DNA of 6,865 nucleotides from JANPLN01 sp043757265 (GCA_043757265.1 JAYUQP010000121.1:1-6865); one strand, 5' to 3'; positions 1 through 5,446 are shown, numbered from the stretch's first letter. Translations and numbers: made by a program. The notes: generated from the letters alone by a model not told the origin.

Positions 1-294
1 ACGAAACGCACCTTTCAGTCGCAGGTTTATGTAGATATCGCAGAGAAGGGGGACACTCTTGATGTTCGAGGCAAAAACGTGCAGCTTGCGATTGAGGAAC
101 TTGAAAAGTTTTTGGATCGAGCGACTTCGCTGCGGCAAGATCGATTGCGCATCATTCATGGTCATGGCTCTGAGGCATTAAAAAAATCTATTCGCAATCA
201 TCTGTCGCGGAGTTCCTATGTGACCCGTTGGACGTCCGCCCAAGAAGCCAATGGAGACGACGGCGCCACCTTAGTGTACGTCGCCCTCGATTAG
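1..294 (+). CDS. mutS2: MutS2, C-terminal Smr domain (5' end outside window)
   Basis: The frame is open from base 1 and ends at TAG 292-294, leaving 97 residues of a longer protein. The visible part is a small MutS-related (Smr) domain. It has the LDVRG motif (codons at 58-72), a following helix (AIEELEKFLDRA), the HGHG motif (codons at 157-168) and the terminal strand GATLVYVALD. In the family, Smr domains carry DNA- or RNA-nicking activity. In MutS2 they sit at the extreme C terminus behind a MutS-type ATPase, which acts in suppression of recombination or in ribosome rescue. The ATPase part is not in the window, so the MutS2 assignment rests on the Smr domain being the C-terminal end of a longer ORF; a stand-alone Smr protein is the alternative. 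The gene is convergent with the methyltransferase at 536-1369. Confidence 0.8.
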   Translation, partial: TKRTFQSQVYVDIAEKGDTLDVRGKNVQLAIEELEKFLDRATSLRQDRLRIIHGHGSEALKKSIRNHLSRSSYVTRWTSAQEANGDDGATLVYVALD

Positions 295-464
295 CAACAA
301 GTCGCTACTTCATAGCTCCTCGTTTTGAACGTCCAGCAAAGCTTTGCGTTTCTGCCACCTCGTAGTTTTTTTGATGGGAACTGCCCCGTTGTCCGCACCA
401 GCGACTTCGTTGCTCCACGGCGAAGGCAAATGAGCTCAAACCTCGGGGTCTTGCATCTGTTTCA

Positions 465-521
465 CCGGAATAAACAGGACCTGGCACCGAACAATTCGGT
501 GCCAGGTCCTGTTTATTCCGG
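465..521. repeat. Perfect 27-bp inverted repeat with 3-nt loop
   Basis: Bases 465-491 are the exact reverse complement of 495-521, around the loop CAA at 492-494. All 27 pairs are Watson-Crick, with core arms reading CACCGAA / TTCGGTG and ends CCGG. It lies between two convergent genes, so the transcript of either strand could fold into a very stable hairpin and stop transcription in both directions. No clear U tract follows on either strand, however, and the arms are far longer than in an ordinary intrinsic terminator. Such perfect long hairpins with a GGTGCCAGG-type core resemble dispersed palindromic (REP/MITE-like) elements, some of which are mobilised by Y1 (RAYT) transposases. That is an inference: only one copy is present in this window. 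Confidence 0.85.
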
Positions 522-535
522 CGGCTTGGAGTGGA

Positions 536-1369
536 TTAGGGTTTGCGGGCGCAGAACCATGTGCCCGATGGCAATAGTGCCAGCCAGGCTGGACGGTTTT
601 TTCCCGACATGTTGATGATCTTGTAACCTTGAGACTCAAAATAGTATTTCAAGTCTATGGGGTTCAGATAGTAGCACGCATCGTTGTCGGCATGGAAAGG
701 TGGATTGAGATCTGGCTTGCGCATTTTGAATAGTGGTTTACGACTGAACAGGAATTTTAAAATCCAAATGCTGTGGACAAAAAAACGCGCAACAATTTCG
801 GGAAGCGTATTTCCATGGGGGTGCGTCGGCATACTTGCCTGTCGCCATAGGACTCCCCGCAGCGGCCTCACTTTCCAAACATACTTTGTCAGTCCACGAA
901 TCGACTGCAATACACTTAGGAGATTTGGCCCGACAATACATACGCATCCGCCGCTTTTTAAAACTCGATCAAATTCTTTGAGCGCTTGGAGTGGATTCTC
1001 TACGTGTTCCAAACATTCGTGCGTCGTAACAACATCAAAAGTAACGTCCGAGAATGGCAGTTGCGACCCAGAACCTTGTCGATACGTTAGGTTTTGGGAT
1101 TTGGGCGGTTCAAAAGAATCTGCATGCAGATCCACGCCTGTCACGCTGGCCGATTTTTGTGACAGAAGATATGTTGACCACCCGTTGCCGCAGCCAACAT
1201 CGAGCACAGTCTTGTTTTTTAAATCGCAAAAATGGTCGACGTAGTCCACGTAGTCGGAATACGCCAATTGAGCCTTCTGTTCGTTAAAACCTGAGCGGCG
1301 CACATGCTCTGACGAGTGTTCGTACATCTGCGCAAGTGAGCCGCTGGTGAATGAGGGGTCTGACGCCAC
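536..1369 (-). CDS. Class I SAM-dependent methyltransferase (Methyltransf_11-like)
   Basis: This 277-residue protein has a Rossmann-type SAM-binding core. Motif I is VLDVGCGNG (about residues 55-63). An acidic residue after strand 2 (VTGVD, D80) would bind the SAM ribose. A PF-FDVVTTHECLEHVENP segment (about 105-126) is followed by a VLKSGGCVCIVGPN strand, as in the Methyltransf_11 / UbiE-like group. The C-terminal half (about 150-277) is basic and aromatic-rich and probably sets substrate choice; it has no motif that I can tie to a substrate. The start is GTG at 1367-1369, with the ribosome binding site CAGGAG (minus strand, 1375-1380) 5 nt upstream. The upstream gene on the same strand stops at 1382, leaving a 12-nt gap, so the two are very likely co-transcribed. 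Small molecules, glycans or proteins are all possible substrates. Confidence 0.85.
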   Translation of the reverse strand: MASDPSFTSGSLAQMYEHSSEHVRRSGFNEQKAQLAYSDYVDYVDHFCDLKNKTVLDVGCGNGWSTYLLSQKSASVTGVDLHADSFEPPKSQNLTYRQGSGSQLPFSDVTFDVVTTHECLEHVENPLQALKEFDRVLKSGGCVCIVGPNLLSVLQSIRGLTKYVWKVRPLRGVLWRQASMPTHPHGNTLPEIVARFFVHSIWILKFLFSRKPLFKMRKPDLNPPFHADNDACYYLNPIDLKYYFESQGYKIINMSGKNRPAWLALLPSGTWFCARKP

Positions 1370-1374
1370 AAAAT

Positions 1375-1380
1375 CTCCTG
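1375..1380 (-). promoter_or_regulatory. Ribosome binding site of the methyltransferase (decides the GTG start)
   Basis: The minus strand reads CAGGAG, then ATTTT, then GTG at 1369. This supports the non-ATG start. The site lies immediately after the stop codon of the upstream gene (1382-1384), consistent with translational coupling. Confidence 0.7.
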
Positions 1381-1381
1381 A

Positions 1382-2419
1382 TTAAAAAATTCCCAAACCT
1401 TTTTTAGGCGCAGTTACTAAAAGAACCCCATCAATGTATTCGCGTCGCACCAGATCTTTATCAGCGGGAACTGGAAGTTTAAATTCTTGATGCATCGTTT
1501 GGTAATTGTTCGTCGCTAATTTTTCACCTTCAAATTGAAGCTCCTGCTCAAATTTTCGAGCTCCAGAAACGGTAATACGGTCGGGCTGCACATGCACTTT
1601 GATATTTTTAAGCTCATGCTCTGGGACTTTCAGCGCAATCTGGTAAAGCGCCCCATCATCTTTCATCTCGGCCCCTAGGTCCTGCATACGGTAAAATTTA
1701 TCTTGGCCGGCAGTCTCCTGTGCTTTCATCTTTTCGATGAAGTTGTATTTGGATTTTTCGTACTGTTCCTGGTATTTCAGTCGCTGACCTTCTAAGACCA
1801 ATTGATAATTGACTTCGCTCGAGTTGTATTGATTTTCAAACTCGTTTGCCCGACCCCGAATCTGCGTTTCATAATGGGCTTTTTCTTTATCAATTTCATT
1901 TTCGTAATGATTGCGCTGAGCAAGCCTAAGACTTTCATAATTTTCTTTTTCAATTTGAATCTGCTCGTTGGATTTCTTTTGCATGTCGTTGACGTTTGTT
2001 TTCGACTGACGCTGTAACTCTTGCTGCCGCTTTTGATGCACTTGAGTTTCGGTCTCAGTTTCTTCCTTGCGACTTTGCGCAACAGCTGAATGCTGGGACT
2101 CGTATTCTTTTTGTTTCTCGCCCAGAGATTGTTTTTGCTCGTGGCGGACGAGAGCCTCTTGTCGCGTCCGCTCCTCGATGGCTTTTTGATAGCTCCGCTG
2201 CTGCTGATCCCGCTGCTTTTCGATGCGAGTTTGATGCGCCCCTTTTTCGGTGTTGATTTGTTTCGTTTGCTGATCATGAAGTTCATTCATCGCAGCCGAA
2301 TGAGTTTTTTTCTCGCTACGAACTTGTTCCTGCTGTTGTTGCTTGGTCTTTTTAAGCTCGTTGTTCTTAGCAGGATTGGAATTATCTGATCGATTGAGCG
2401 ACTTATTAACGCCGTCCAT
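1382..2419 (-). CDS. Hendecad-repeat protein with C-terminal Hsp20/alpha-crystallin domain
   Basis: This 345-residue protein has three parts. Residues 1-17 are a short polar leader. Residues 18-237 are 20 consecutive 11-residue units with no gap in phase, very rich in Gln, Lys, Glu and Arg. Position 5 of the unit is mostly hydrophobic (I/L/V/M/Y), and in the second half position 1 is mostly Tyr or Phe. After a linker, residues 259-341 form an alpha-crystallin domain: YQIALKVPEHELKNIKVHV, then DRITVSGAR, a FKLPVPADKD segment and DGVLLVTAPKK, matching the Hsp20 pattern of strands, LP turn and GVL strand. No C-terminal I-x-I anchor is seen. Classical small heat shock proteins have a short N-terminal arm, so a 240-residue rod-like arm is unusual. 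By family, the ACD would bind unfolding proteins; the role of the rod is unknown. The start is ATG 2417-2419, which has AGGAGG 6 nt upstream; an in-frame TTG at 2435-2437 would put that site inside the gene. The upstream neighbour ends 53 nt away on the same strand. Confidence 0.85.
   Translation of the reverse strand: MDGVNKSLNRSDNSNPAKNNELKKTKQQQQEQVRSEKKTHSAAMNELHDQQTKQINTEKGAHQTRIEKQRDQQQRSYQKAIEERTRQEALVRHEQKQSLGEKQKEYESQHSAVAQSRKEETETETQVHQKRQQELQRQSKTNVNDMQKKSNEQIQIEKENYESLRLAQRNHYENEIDKEKAHYETQIRGRANEFENQYNSSEVNYQLVLEGQRLKYQEQYEKSKYNFIEKMKAQETAGQDKFYRMQDLGAEMKDDGALYQIALKVPEHELKNIKVHVQPDRITVSGARKFEQELQFEGEKLATNNYQTMHQEFKLPVPADKDLVRREYIDGVLLVTAPKKGLGIF
1709..2368 (-). repeat. 20 in-phase 11-residue (33-bp) coding repeats
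   Basis: Residues 18-237 of the Hsp20-fusion protein split into 20 units of 11 residues with no insertion or deletion. Examples are KNNELKKTKQQ, HQTRIEKQRDQ, YENEIDKEKAH, YETQIRGRANE and YQEQYEKSKYN. Position 5 is I, L, V, M or Y in 15 of 20 units, and the following segment (GQDKF) continues the phase with Phe. Position 1 is Tyr or Phe in 6 of the last 7 units and mostly Gln or His earlier. Units 7-11 deviate most from the position-5 rule. The repetition is seen in the protein; the DNA units have diverged. An 11-residue period fits a hendecad coiled coil, or a LEA-like amphipathic helix. Confidence 0.8.
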
Positions 2420-2425
2420 AGAACT

Positions 2426-2431
2426 CCTCCT
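2426..2431 (-). promoter_or_regulatory. AGGAGG ribosome binding site of the Hsp20-fusion gene
   Basis: The minus strand reads AGGAGG, 6 nt before ATG 2417-2419. This perfect anti-16S match fixes the start and argues against the upstream TTG at 2435-2437. Confidence 0.8.
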
Positions 2432-2472
2432 GAGCAATCATGAACACTCTTCAATATTAGCATGATCTTTAG

Positions 2473-2736
2473 TTATTTGGAGCTTTCGTCTCCGAAAGGT
2501 CGGGTACAAAGTTTTTTGAAACCGTCTGCTCGCTGCCAGCACATCCAATGGTCCAGGATCTGAAGAGTCTGAAAGGGCGTAATTGGATTATAGAAAACAT
2601 ACTGCTCAGGCATAAGTGTTGAAAGAAATTCCCGCGATTTGTTTGTGGTCGTATCTGTGAGCATTAATTTATAAACGCGATACTCACCAAAGAGCTGTGC
2701 TGGACAAAAAATAAGCATGAGTAAGATGATTTTCAT
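2473..2736 (-). CDS. Small secreted protein of unknown function
   Basis: This 87-residue protein opens with a typical Sec signal peptide: MK, a hydrophobic stretch IILLMLIFC, and a likely cleavage site near AQLFG-EY (about residue 17). The mature chain of about 70 residues has YRVYKLMLTD near its start, an FLSTLMPEQYVFYNPI segment, and a C-terminal part with two Cys (MCWQR and KLCTR) that could form a disulfide. Cys11 in the signal peptide is not in a lipobox. I do not recognise a named family, although short secreted proteins of this layout are common in Bdellovibrio-like genomes (recollection only). ATG 2734-2736 lacks an obvious ribosome binding site. It lies 53 nt upstream of the Hsp20-fusion gene on the same strand and may be the first gene of the unit. 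Confidence 0.65.
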   Translation of the reverse strand: MKIILLMLIFCPAQLFGEYRVYKLMLTDTTTNKSREFLSTLMPEQYVFYNPITPFQTLQILDHWMCWQRADGFKKLCTRPFGDESSK

Positions 2737-2801
2737 GCTGTTTTATCGGTCATTTATGGTAAAACCTGTAATGAGCGACGCCTTCCAGCCACGAAACAAG
2801 C

Positions 2802-2819
2802 TTCTCTCGTAAAAGAGAA
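2802..2819 (-). terminator. Weak hairpin downstream of the 121-aa gene
   Basis: TTCTCT (2802-2807) pairs with AGAGAA (2814-2819) around a 6-nt loop. On the minus strand the hairpin is followed by GCTTGTTTCG, which is only moderately T-rich. It would sit about 90 nt past the stop of the minus-strand gene at 2912, beyond the tandem repeats. It may be a weak terminator or chance. Confidence 0.3.
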
Positions 2820-2837
2820 CTGAAGTTCCTCTCCAGG

Positions 2838-2920
2838 GCGCATTCCAGTAATGCTTGTCAGCTGATTGCGCGCATTCCACTAATGCTTGTCAGCCGATTG
2901 CGCGCATTCCACTAATGCTT
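2838..2920. repeat. 32-bp tandem direct repeat, 2.6 copies
   Basis: Unit 1 is 2838-2869, unit 2 is 2870-2901 and a partial unit 3 is 2902-2920. Units 1 and 2 agree at 30 of 32 positions, and unit 3 is identical to the first 19 bases of unit 2. Each unit begins GCGCATTCCA and, in full copies, contains TGTCAGC. The copies abut with no spacer, so this is not a CRISPR array. The TGTCAGC and ATTCCACTAAT words resemble the repeated terminal sequences of IS21-family elements, so this may be a solo end or remnant of one; no transposase is visible nearby. Unit 3 covers the last two codons and the stop of the adjacent minus-strand gene. Confidence 0.8.
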
Positions 2921-3277
2921 ACTTATCGATTTATTCAAAATGCTATTGTCGACGATTTTGAAATAAGCACGAATCAACAAAGCGTGATCGTGAATGCTTA
3001 AAGTTTGCATATAACTTCTTTTTTCATCGATCGATTTCATTTGAATAAACCTGTAGAGCAACTCCTGAACAAGTTTTAACTTTTCGACTGTGTTTTCCTC
3101 AAGACTGGGGTCTTCACTGCGAATCGCGCGAACAATATCAGCTTTATCAAAGAGAATATGGATTCCTCGGGCCGACTGATGAATCAGTTGGTCCATCTTT
3201 TCTAGACAGTCATGAGTTAAATCCGTCACAAAGCCTCCTTGCGTGATAGATCTAATGCAGAAAAGGGTCGCGACCAT
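2912..3277 (-). CDS. Conserved-looking hypothetical protein, mostly helical
   Basis: This 121-residue protein has no signal peptide that I can defend and no membrane segment. The body from about residue 17 (TDLTHDCLEKMDQLIHQ) is an amphipathic, alpha-helical soluble domain, with VEKLKLVQELLYRFIQMKSIDEKRSYMQTL in the middle and HDHALLIRAYFKIVDN towards the end. I do not recognise a named family. Two starts are credible. ATG 3275-3277 has GGAGG 5 nt upstream (minus strand 3283-3287), and GTG 3227-3229 has AGGAGG 4 nt upstream and would give 105 residues starting right at the domain. I chose the ATG because its spacing is better. The last two codons and the TAG stop lie inside the third copy of the 32-bp repeat, so the C terminus may have been altered by that repeat. 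It is divergent from the gene at 3403. Confidence 0.65.
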   Translation of the reverse strand: MVATLFCIRSITQGGFVTDLTHDCLEKMDQLIHQSARGIHILFDKADIVRAIRSEDPSLEENTVEKLKLVQELLYRFIQMKSIDEKRSYMQTLSIHDHALLIRAYFKIVDNSILNKSISKH

Positions 3278-3282
3278 GCGAA

Positions 3283-3287
3283 CCTCC
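3283..3287 (-). promoter_or_regulatory. Ribosome binding site for the ATG start at 3277
   Basis: The minus strand reads GGAGG, 5 nt before ATG 3275-3277. A second match, AGGAGG at 3234-3239 (minus strand), lies 4 nt before the in-frame GTG 3227-3229. Internal initiation or a shorter true protein is therefore possible. Confidence 0.55.
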
Positions 3288-3354
3288 GAGAGCAGCACTC
3301 TCTATAGATGATTGTGTGGAGTGCTTGACAACTATTCAACTAAAACGTCGCAGA

Positions 3355-3383
3355 TTGACATCTTCCGTCAACGCTTCTATCCT
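3355..3383 (+). promoter_or_regulatory. Sigma70-type promoter of the duplicated-domain gene
   Basis: A perfect -35 box TTGACA (3355-3360) is followed by a 17-bp spacer and the -10 box TATCCT (3378-3383). Transcription would begin near 3390, just upstream of the GTG start at 3403. This argues that the longer in-frame extension back to a GTG at 3316 is not translated. Confidence 0.6.
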
Positions 3384-3402
3384 TTTTTGTGGGGGTCTAG
3401 TC

Positions 3403-4236
3403 GTGACTAAAAAAAACCTTAAGCCATCCTATGATGAAAAAATCATCATCGACGAAAAAAACAAGCTTGTTTTCAAGACTGAAGACGAGGTCCTGAAGTA
3501 TTTCGACAAACAAATCAATGTTTTGGAAAAGGAATTTCTCAGTCTTCGCCCTAAAAAGGATTTCACTGACGAGCAGGCGGCGAAACTTGAAAAATTTCTC
3601 GATATCACTTTGGACAACCCAGATGAAGTTTGGGTCGACAAAAAAACCGTCAAAGCCAACGCGATTCATATTTTCGTGAAGCGTATCGAGGCTCCCGAAG
3701 AAGATGACTTCCATTACATTGCTCTCACCTACTCGTCCGACAGTGTCCCTACGTTTGTGTTTTTGCATTTTCCAACTAAACATATTCAGCTTGTAGATAA
3801 ATATCGCCGCGGCGATATGGATCAAGATCGAAACGCCAGCAAAGTGGAGCACGGATGTATTGAGGGCGATGCTCTCTCCGAAGACGATGACCTGGCGCTG
3901 GGACTTTACAAAGCCATGCTCACACTTCGCCAAGACGACGACCTTGCTCCGGATGAGTTTCCAAACTATGCAGAGCTTCGCGAAGGCGCCATCGAAGAAC
4001 CAGACGAAATCTGGCGCAATACCGATCTTAACGGGAATGTCCTTGTGAATTTTATCAAAGATTTTTCGATGTCCAATGAACCGCTGTATTATGTGGTCGT
4101 TACTTTAGAGGATGCCGATTCTAGTAGTCATGCGCTGCTGTTTTCATTTCCAACTGGGGATGAATCTTTAGTAGATCGCTATCGTCATGGCGAAAATTTG
4201 CATGCTGATGAAGTGGTACAAGAATCAAGTCATTAA
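3403..4236 (+). CDS. Acidic protein with two copies of one domain (possibly PBECR-like)
   Basis: This 277-residue soluble, acidic protein has no signal peptide. After an N-terminal helical region (about 25-70), a domain of about 75 residues occurs twice. Copy A (about 62-138) has NPDEVW, an F-V-K strand, HYIALTY, FVFLHFPT and LVDKYRRGD. Copy B (about 188-264) has EPDEIW, NFIKDF, YYVVVTL, LLFSFPT and LVDRYRHGE. The copies match in motif order and spacing, which shows an internal duplication. They are joined by a very acidic linker (SEDDDLALG, RQDDDLAPDE). The PDE[VI]W ... K ... VVV ... FP ... YR.G[DE] pattern resembles PBECR-type (barnase/EndoU/ColicinE5/RelE-like fold) nuclease domains, but that is from memory and I see no certain catalytic set. 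The start is GTG 3403-3405, placed by the promoter at 3355-3383 and a G-rich GGGGG 7 nt upstream; an in-frame GTG at 3316 is the alternative. Confidence 0.75.
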   Translation: MTKKNLKPSYDEKIIIDEKNKLVFKTEDEVLKYFDKQINVLEKEFLSLRPKKDFTDEQAAKLEKFLDITLDNPDEVWVDKKTVKANAIHIFVKRIEAPEEDDFHYIALTYSSDSVPTFVFLHFPTKHIQLVDKYRRGDMDQDRNASKVEHGCIEGDALSEDDDLALGLYKAMLTLRQDDDLAPDEFPNYAELREGAIEEPDEIWRNTDLNGNVLVNFIKDFSMSNEPLYYVVVTLEDADSSSHALLFSFPTGDESLVDRYRHGENLHADEVVQESSH

Positions 4237-4239
4237 TTG

Positions 4240-4263
4240 AACATGCGCATTTCGGCGCATGTT
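4240..4263. terminator. Hairpin between convergent genes
   Basis: AACATGCGC (4240-4248) pairs perfectly with GCGCATGTT (4255-4263) around the 6-nt loop ATTTCG, starting 3 nt after the stop of the plus-strand gene at 3403-4236. The next minus-strand gene ends at 4308, so the hairpin could serve both directions. There is no immediate T run on either side, so it is either an imperfect intrinsic terminator or an mRNA-end stabiliser. Confidence 0.5.
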
Positions 4264-4307
4264 AGAAGTTCCATCTGCACACTTTAGCTTAATTTCAGTT
4301 TTGTTTA

Positions 4308-4550
4308 TTATTTTTTTCGGACTAAAACAGTTGATAATTCTTCAAGGACAAAACCAAATCGCGAATTCAAGTCTTGAAGTTGATCGATGTTGAAACGTAA
4401 AAGTTCTAATACATCAACATCCTGCTGCGGGGTTTTTACAGACTCTGCGGGCTCTTGAGATTCTCTCCAAACAGAATATGGAGACTCCCCTGCTGCGAAC
4501 AGTGTCTTTTTAAGATCTCCAAAATTGTGACTAGCTTTAGATGGACTCAT
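4308..4550 (-). CDS. Small hypothetical protein
   Basis: This 80-residue soluble protein has no signal peptide, membrane span or Cys. Its N-terminal half is polar (SPSKASHNFGDLKKTLFAAGESPYSVWRESQEP). The C-terminal half, from about residue 45, is predicted to be one amphipathic helix (VLELLRFNIDQLQDLNSRFGFVLEELSTVLV) suited to coiled-coil pairing. I do not recognise a family. ATG 4548-4550 is preceded at 6 nt by AAGG (minus strand). A possible promoter lies at 4572-4600. It is convergent with the duplicated-domain gene and downstream, on the same strand, of the metalloprotease, with a 96-nt gap. Its size makes it the least certain gene here, but start signals and composition both favour a real gene. 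Confidence 0.55.
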   Translation of the reverse strand: MSPSKASHNFGDLKKTLFAAGESPYSVWRESQEPAESVKTPQQDVDVLELLRFNIDQLQDLNSRFGFVLEELSTVLVRKK

Positions 4551-4571
4551 ACATACCCTTCGACAAGAACT

Positions 4572-4600
4572 AGTAAAGTTTATGTCAGTTTCGCGTTCAA
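4572..4600 (-). promoter_or_regulatory. Possible promoter of the 80-aa gene
   Basis: On the minus strand, TTGAAC (4595-4600), a 17-bp spacer and TTTACT (4572-4577) form a 4/6 plus 4/6 match to sigma70 boxes. It would give a leader of about 15 nt containing the AAGG ribosome binding site. The match is modest. Confidence 0.35.
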
Positions 4601-4646
4601 CTTAAATTCCCTTAAAAAGCAGTTTATGCCGCAAAATGTAACTTCT

Positions 4647-5279
4647 TCAGTACTCACACTTCATAGCTTCTATCTCTAATTCGCCCACGTTTCGTCTCTC
4701 AACGTTGTTAGCGCCCAAACTCACCGCCATCGTTGTATAATCTGTTGTGTCAATATGGAGAAGCCCGAGCACATGACCTAATTCATGCACGAACAGGGCC
4801 ACAAGATCGTATTTTCCAGCCTCGCCGTCGTCGCTGGTGGAAAGTGGCTTTGTGCTATTGATTCGCATGTCAGCTTCAAATATACGATCGTCCACCCAGT
4901 TGATTTCGGTCTCTGCTTGTTCGGTTCCCTTGCCGGGCCATCCTTCAACCATACTCACAACATTCTTACCGTCTTTTCTAAATCCAGAGGGCGCGTTGAA
5001 TTTTCCGCCGTACTTAAATATCGCCCCGCGCTTGAATCCTTGTGCAACCATCGTGTCATTCCAGATAGCGATGGCTTTTTCTAATGCTTCAAGTTGATCG
5101 TCATTCACTGAGTCGTTAGTGTAAATCACTACAGGTGTTTTCCACGCCCAGGATACACGTTGCTGATAACTGTTTTGTTGAAAGTGGCAGGGTTCCTCGG
5201 GCGACGGTGTTTTCGCACCGCAAGCTTGAAGTACAACGGCCATTGTTATTCCCAGGATGTATTTAAAACTGTGTTTCAT
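4647..5279 (-). CDS. Matrixin-like zinc metalloprotease lipoprotein
   Basis: This 210-residue protein starts with a lipoprotein signal peptide: MKHSFKY, a hydrophobic core, and the lipobox LQAC with Cys20 as the lipidated residue. The catalytic domain carries the full metzincin zinc motif HELGHVLGLLH (165-175), with His165, His169 and His175 as ligands and Glu166 as catalytic base. Asp177 follows at the typical matrixin place, and Met184 (TTM) is the likely Met-turn. Upstream are an AIAIWNDT helix and an FEADMRIN strand, as in M10/matrixin-like peptidases. The total is short, a nearly bare catalytic domain without a recognisable cysteine-switch propeptide. Cys31 and Cys208 could form a disulfide. 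The expected location is the inner face of the outer membrane or the cell surface, acting on a protein substrate. The start is ATG 5277-5279; a TTG at 5310-5312 would add 11 residues before the signal peptide and is less likely. It is divergent from the two-component system at 5520. Confidence 0.85.
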   Translation of the reverse strand: MKHSFKYILGITMAVVLQACGAKTPSPEEPCHFQQNSYQQRVSWAWKTPVVIYTNDSVNDDQLEALEKAIAIWNDTMVAQGFKRGAIFKYGGKFNAPSGFRKDGKNVVSMVEGWPGKGTEQAETEINWVDDRIFEADMRINSTKPLSTSDDGEAGKYDLVALFVHELGHVLGLLHIDTTDYTTMAVSLGANNVERRNVGELEIEAMKCEY

Positions 5280-5427
5280 ACGCTTTAGTAGAGCAAGACT
5301 TAAACCACCCAAAACAATCCCAACATGCTGAATTTGTTCAGATCCCTTCCTGCTTTAATTCGTGACACCTGTTCAATCCTCAAAGTCTGTTTAAGCTGAC
5401 CATCCCAAGAAATCGTTTTGGAAGACG

Positions 5428-5446
5428 TAATATATTGAATATATTA
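5428..5446. promoter_or_regulatory. 19-bp AT-only palindrome in the divergent intergenic region
   Basis: TAATATATT (5428-5436), G at 5437 and AATATATTA (5438-5446) form a perfect palindrome between the metalloprotease and response-regulator genes. It is a plausible operator for a dimeric regulator. It also overlaps the -10 of a possible minus-strand promoter. A second, looser pair, GTGACAC at 5362-5368 and GTGTCAC at 5458-5464, lies 89 bp apart around it. Confidence 0.45.

Noticed and set aside
336..347. 12-bp palindrome GCAAAGCTTTGC after mutS2
   Set aside because: It is short, with no loop and no T run directly after. It is probably chance, and the nearby 27-bp hairpin is the stronger element.
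305..639. Reading frames over the intergenic palindrome
   Set aside because: They read through the 27-bp inverted repeat or overlap the methyltransferase end, have no ribosome binding site and have unnatural composition.
684..1287. Plus-strand reading frames opposite the methyltransferase
   Set aside because: They are antisense shadows of a well-supported methyltransferase, with no family motif and no good start signal.
1802..2389. Plus-strand hydrophobic, membrane-like reading frames
   Set aside because: Their Phe/Leu richness is the complement of Lys/Gln/Glu codons in the repeat protein on the other strand, not real membrane proteins.
2838..2920. Possible CRISPR array
   Set aside because: The 32-bp units abut directly with no unique spacers and there are only 2.6 copies, so this is a plain tandem repeat.
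3325..3330. First TTGACA in the divergent region
   Set aside because: No acceptable -10 box follows at 16-18 bp. The second TTGACA at 3355 is the better promoter.
3397..3933. Minus-strand frame of 178 codons opposite the duplicated-domain gene
   Set aside because: It is a shadow. The plus-strand frame shows an internal domain duplication, which random antisense would not, and has a promoter.
4610..4646. Terminator after the metalloprotease gene
   Set aside because: On the minus strand there is a T run after GCA/TGC, but the stem is only 3-4 bp, too weak to call.
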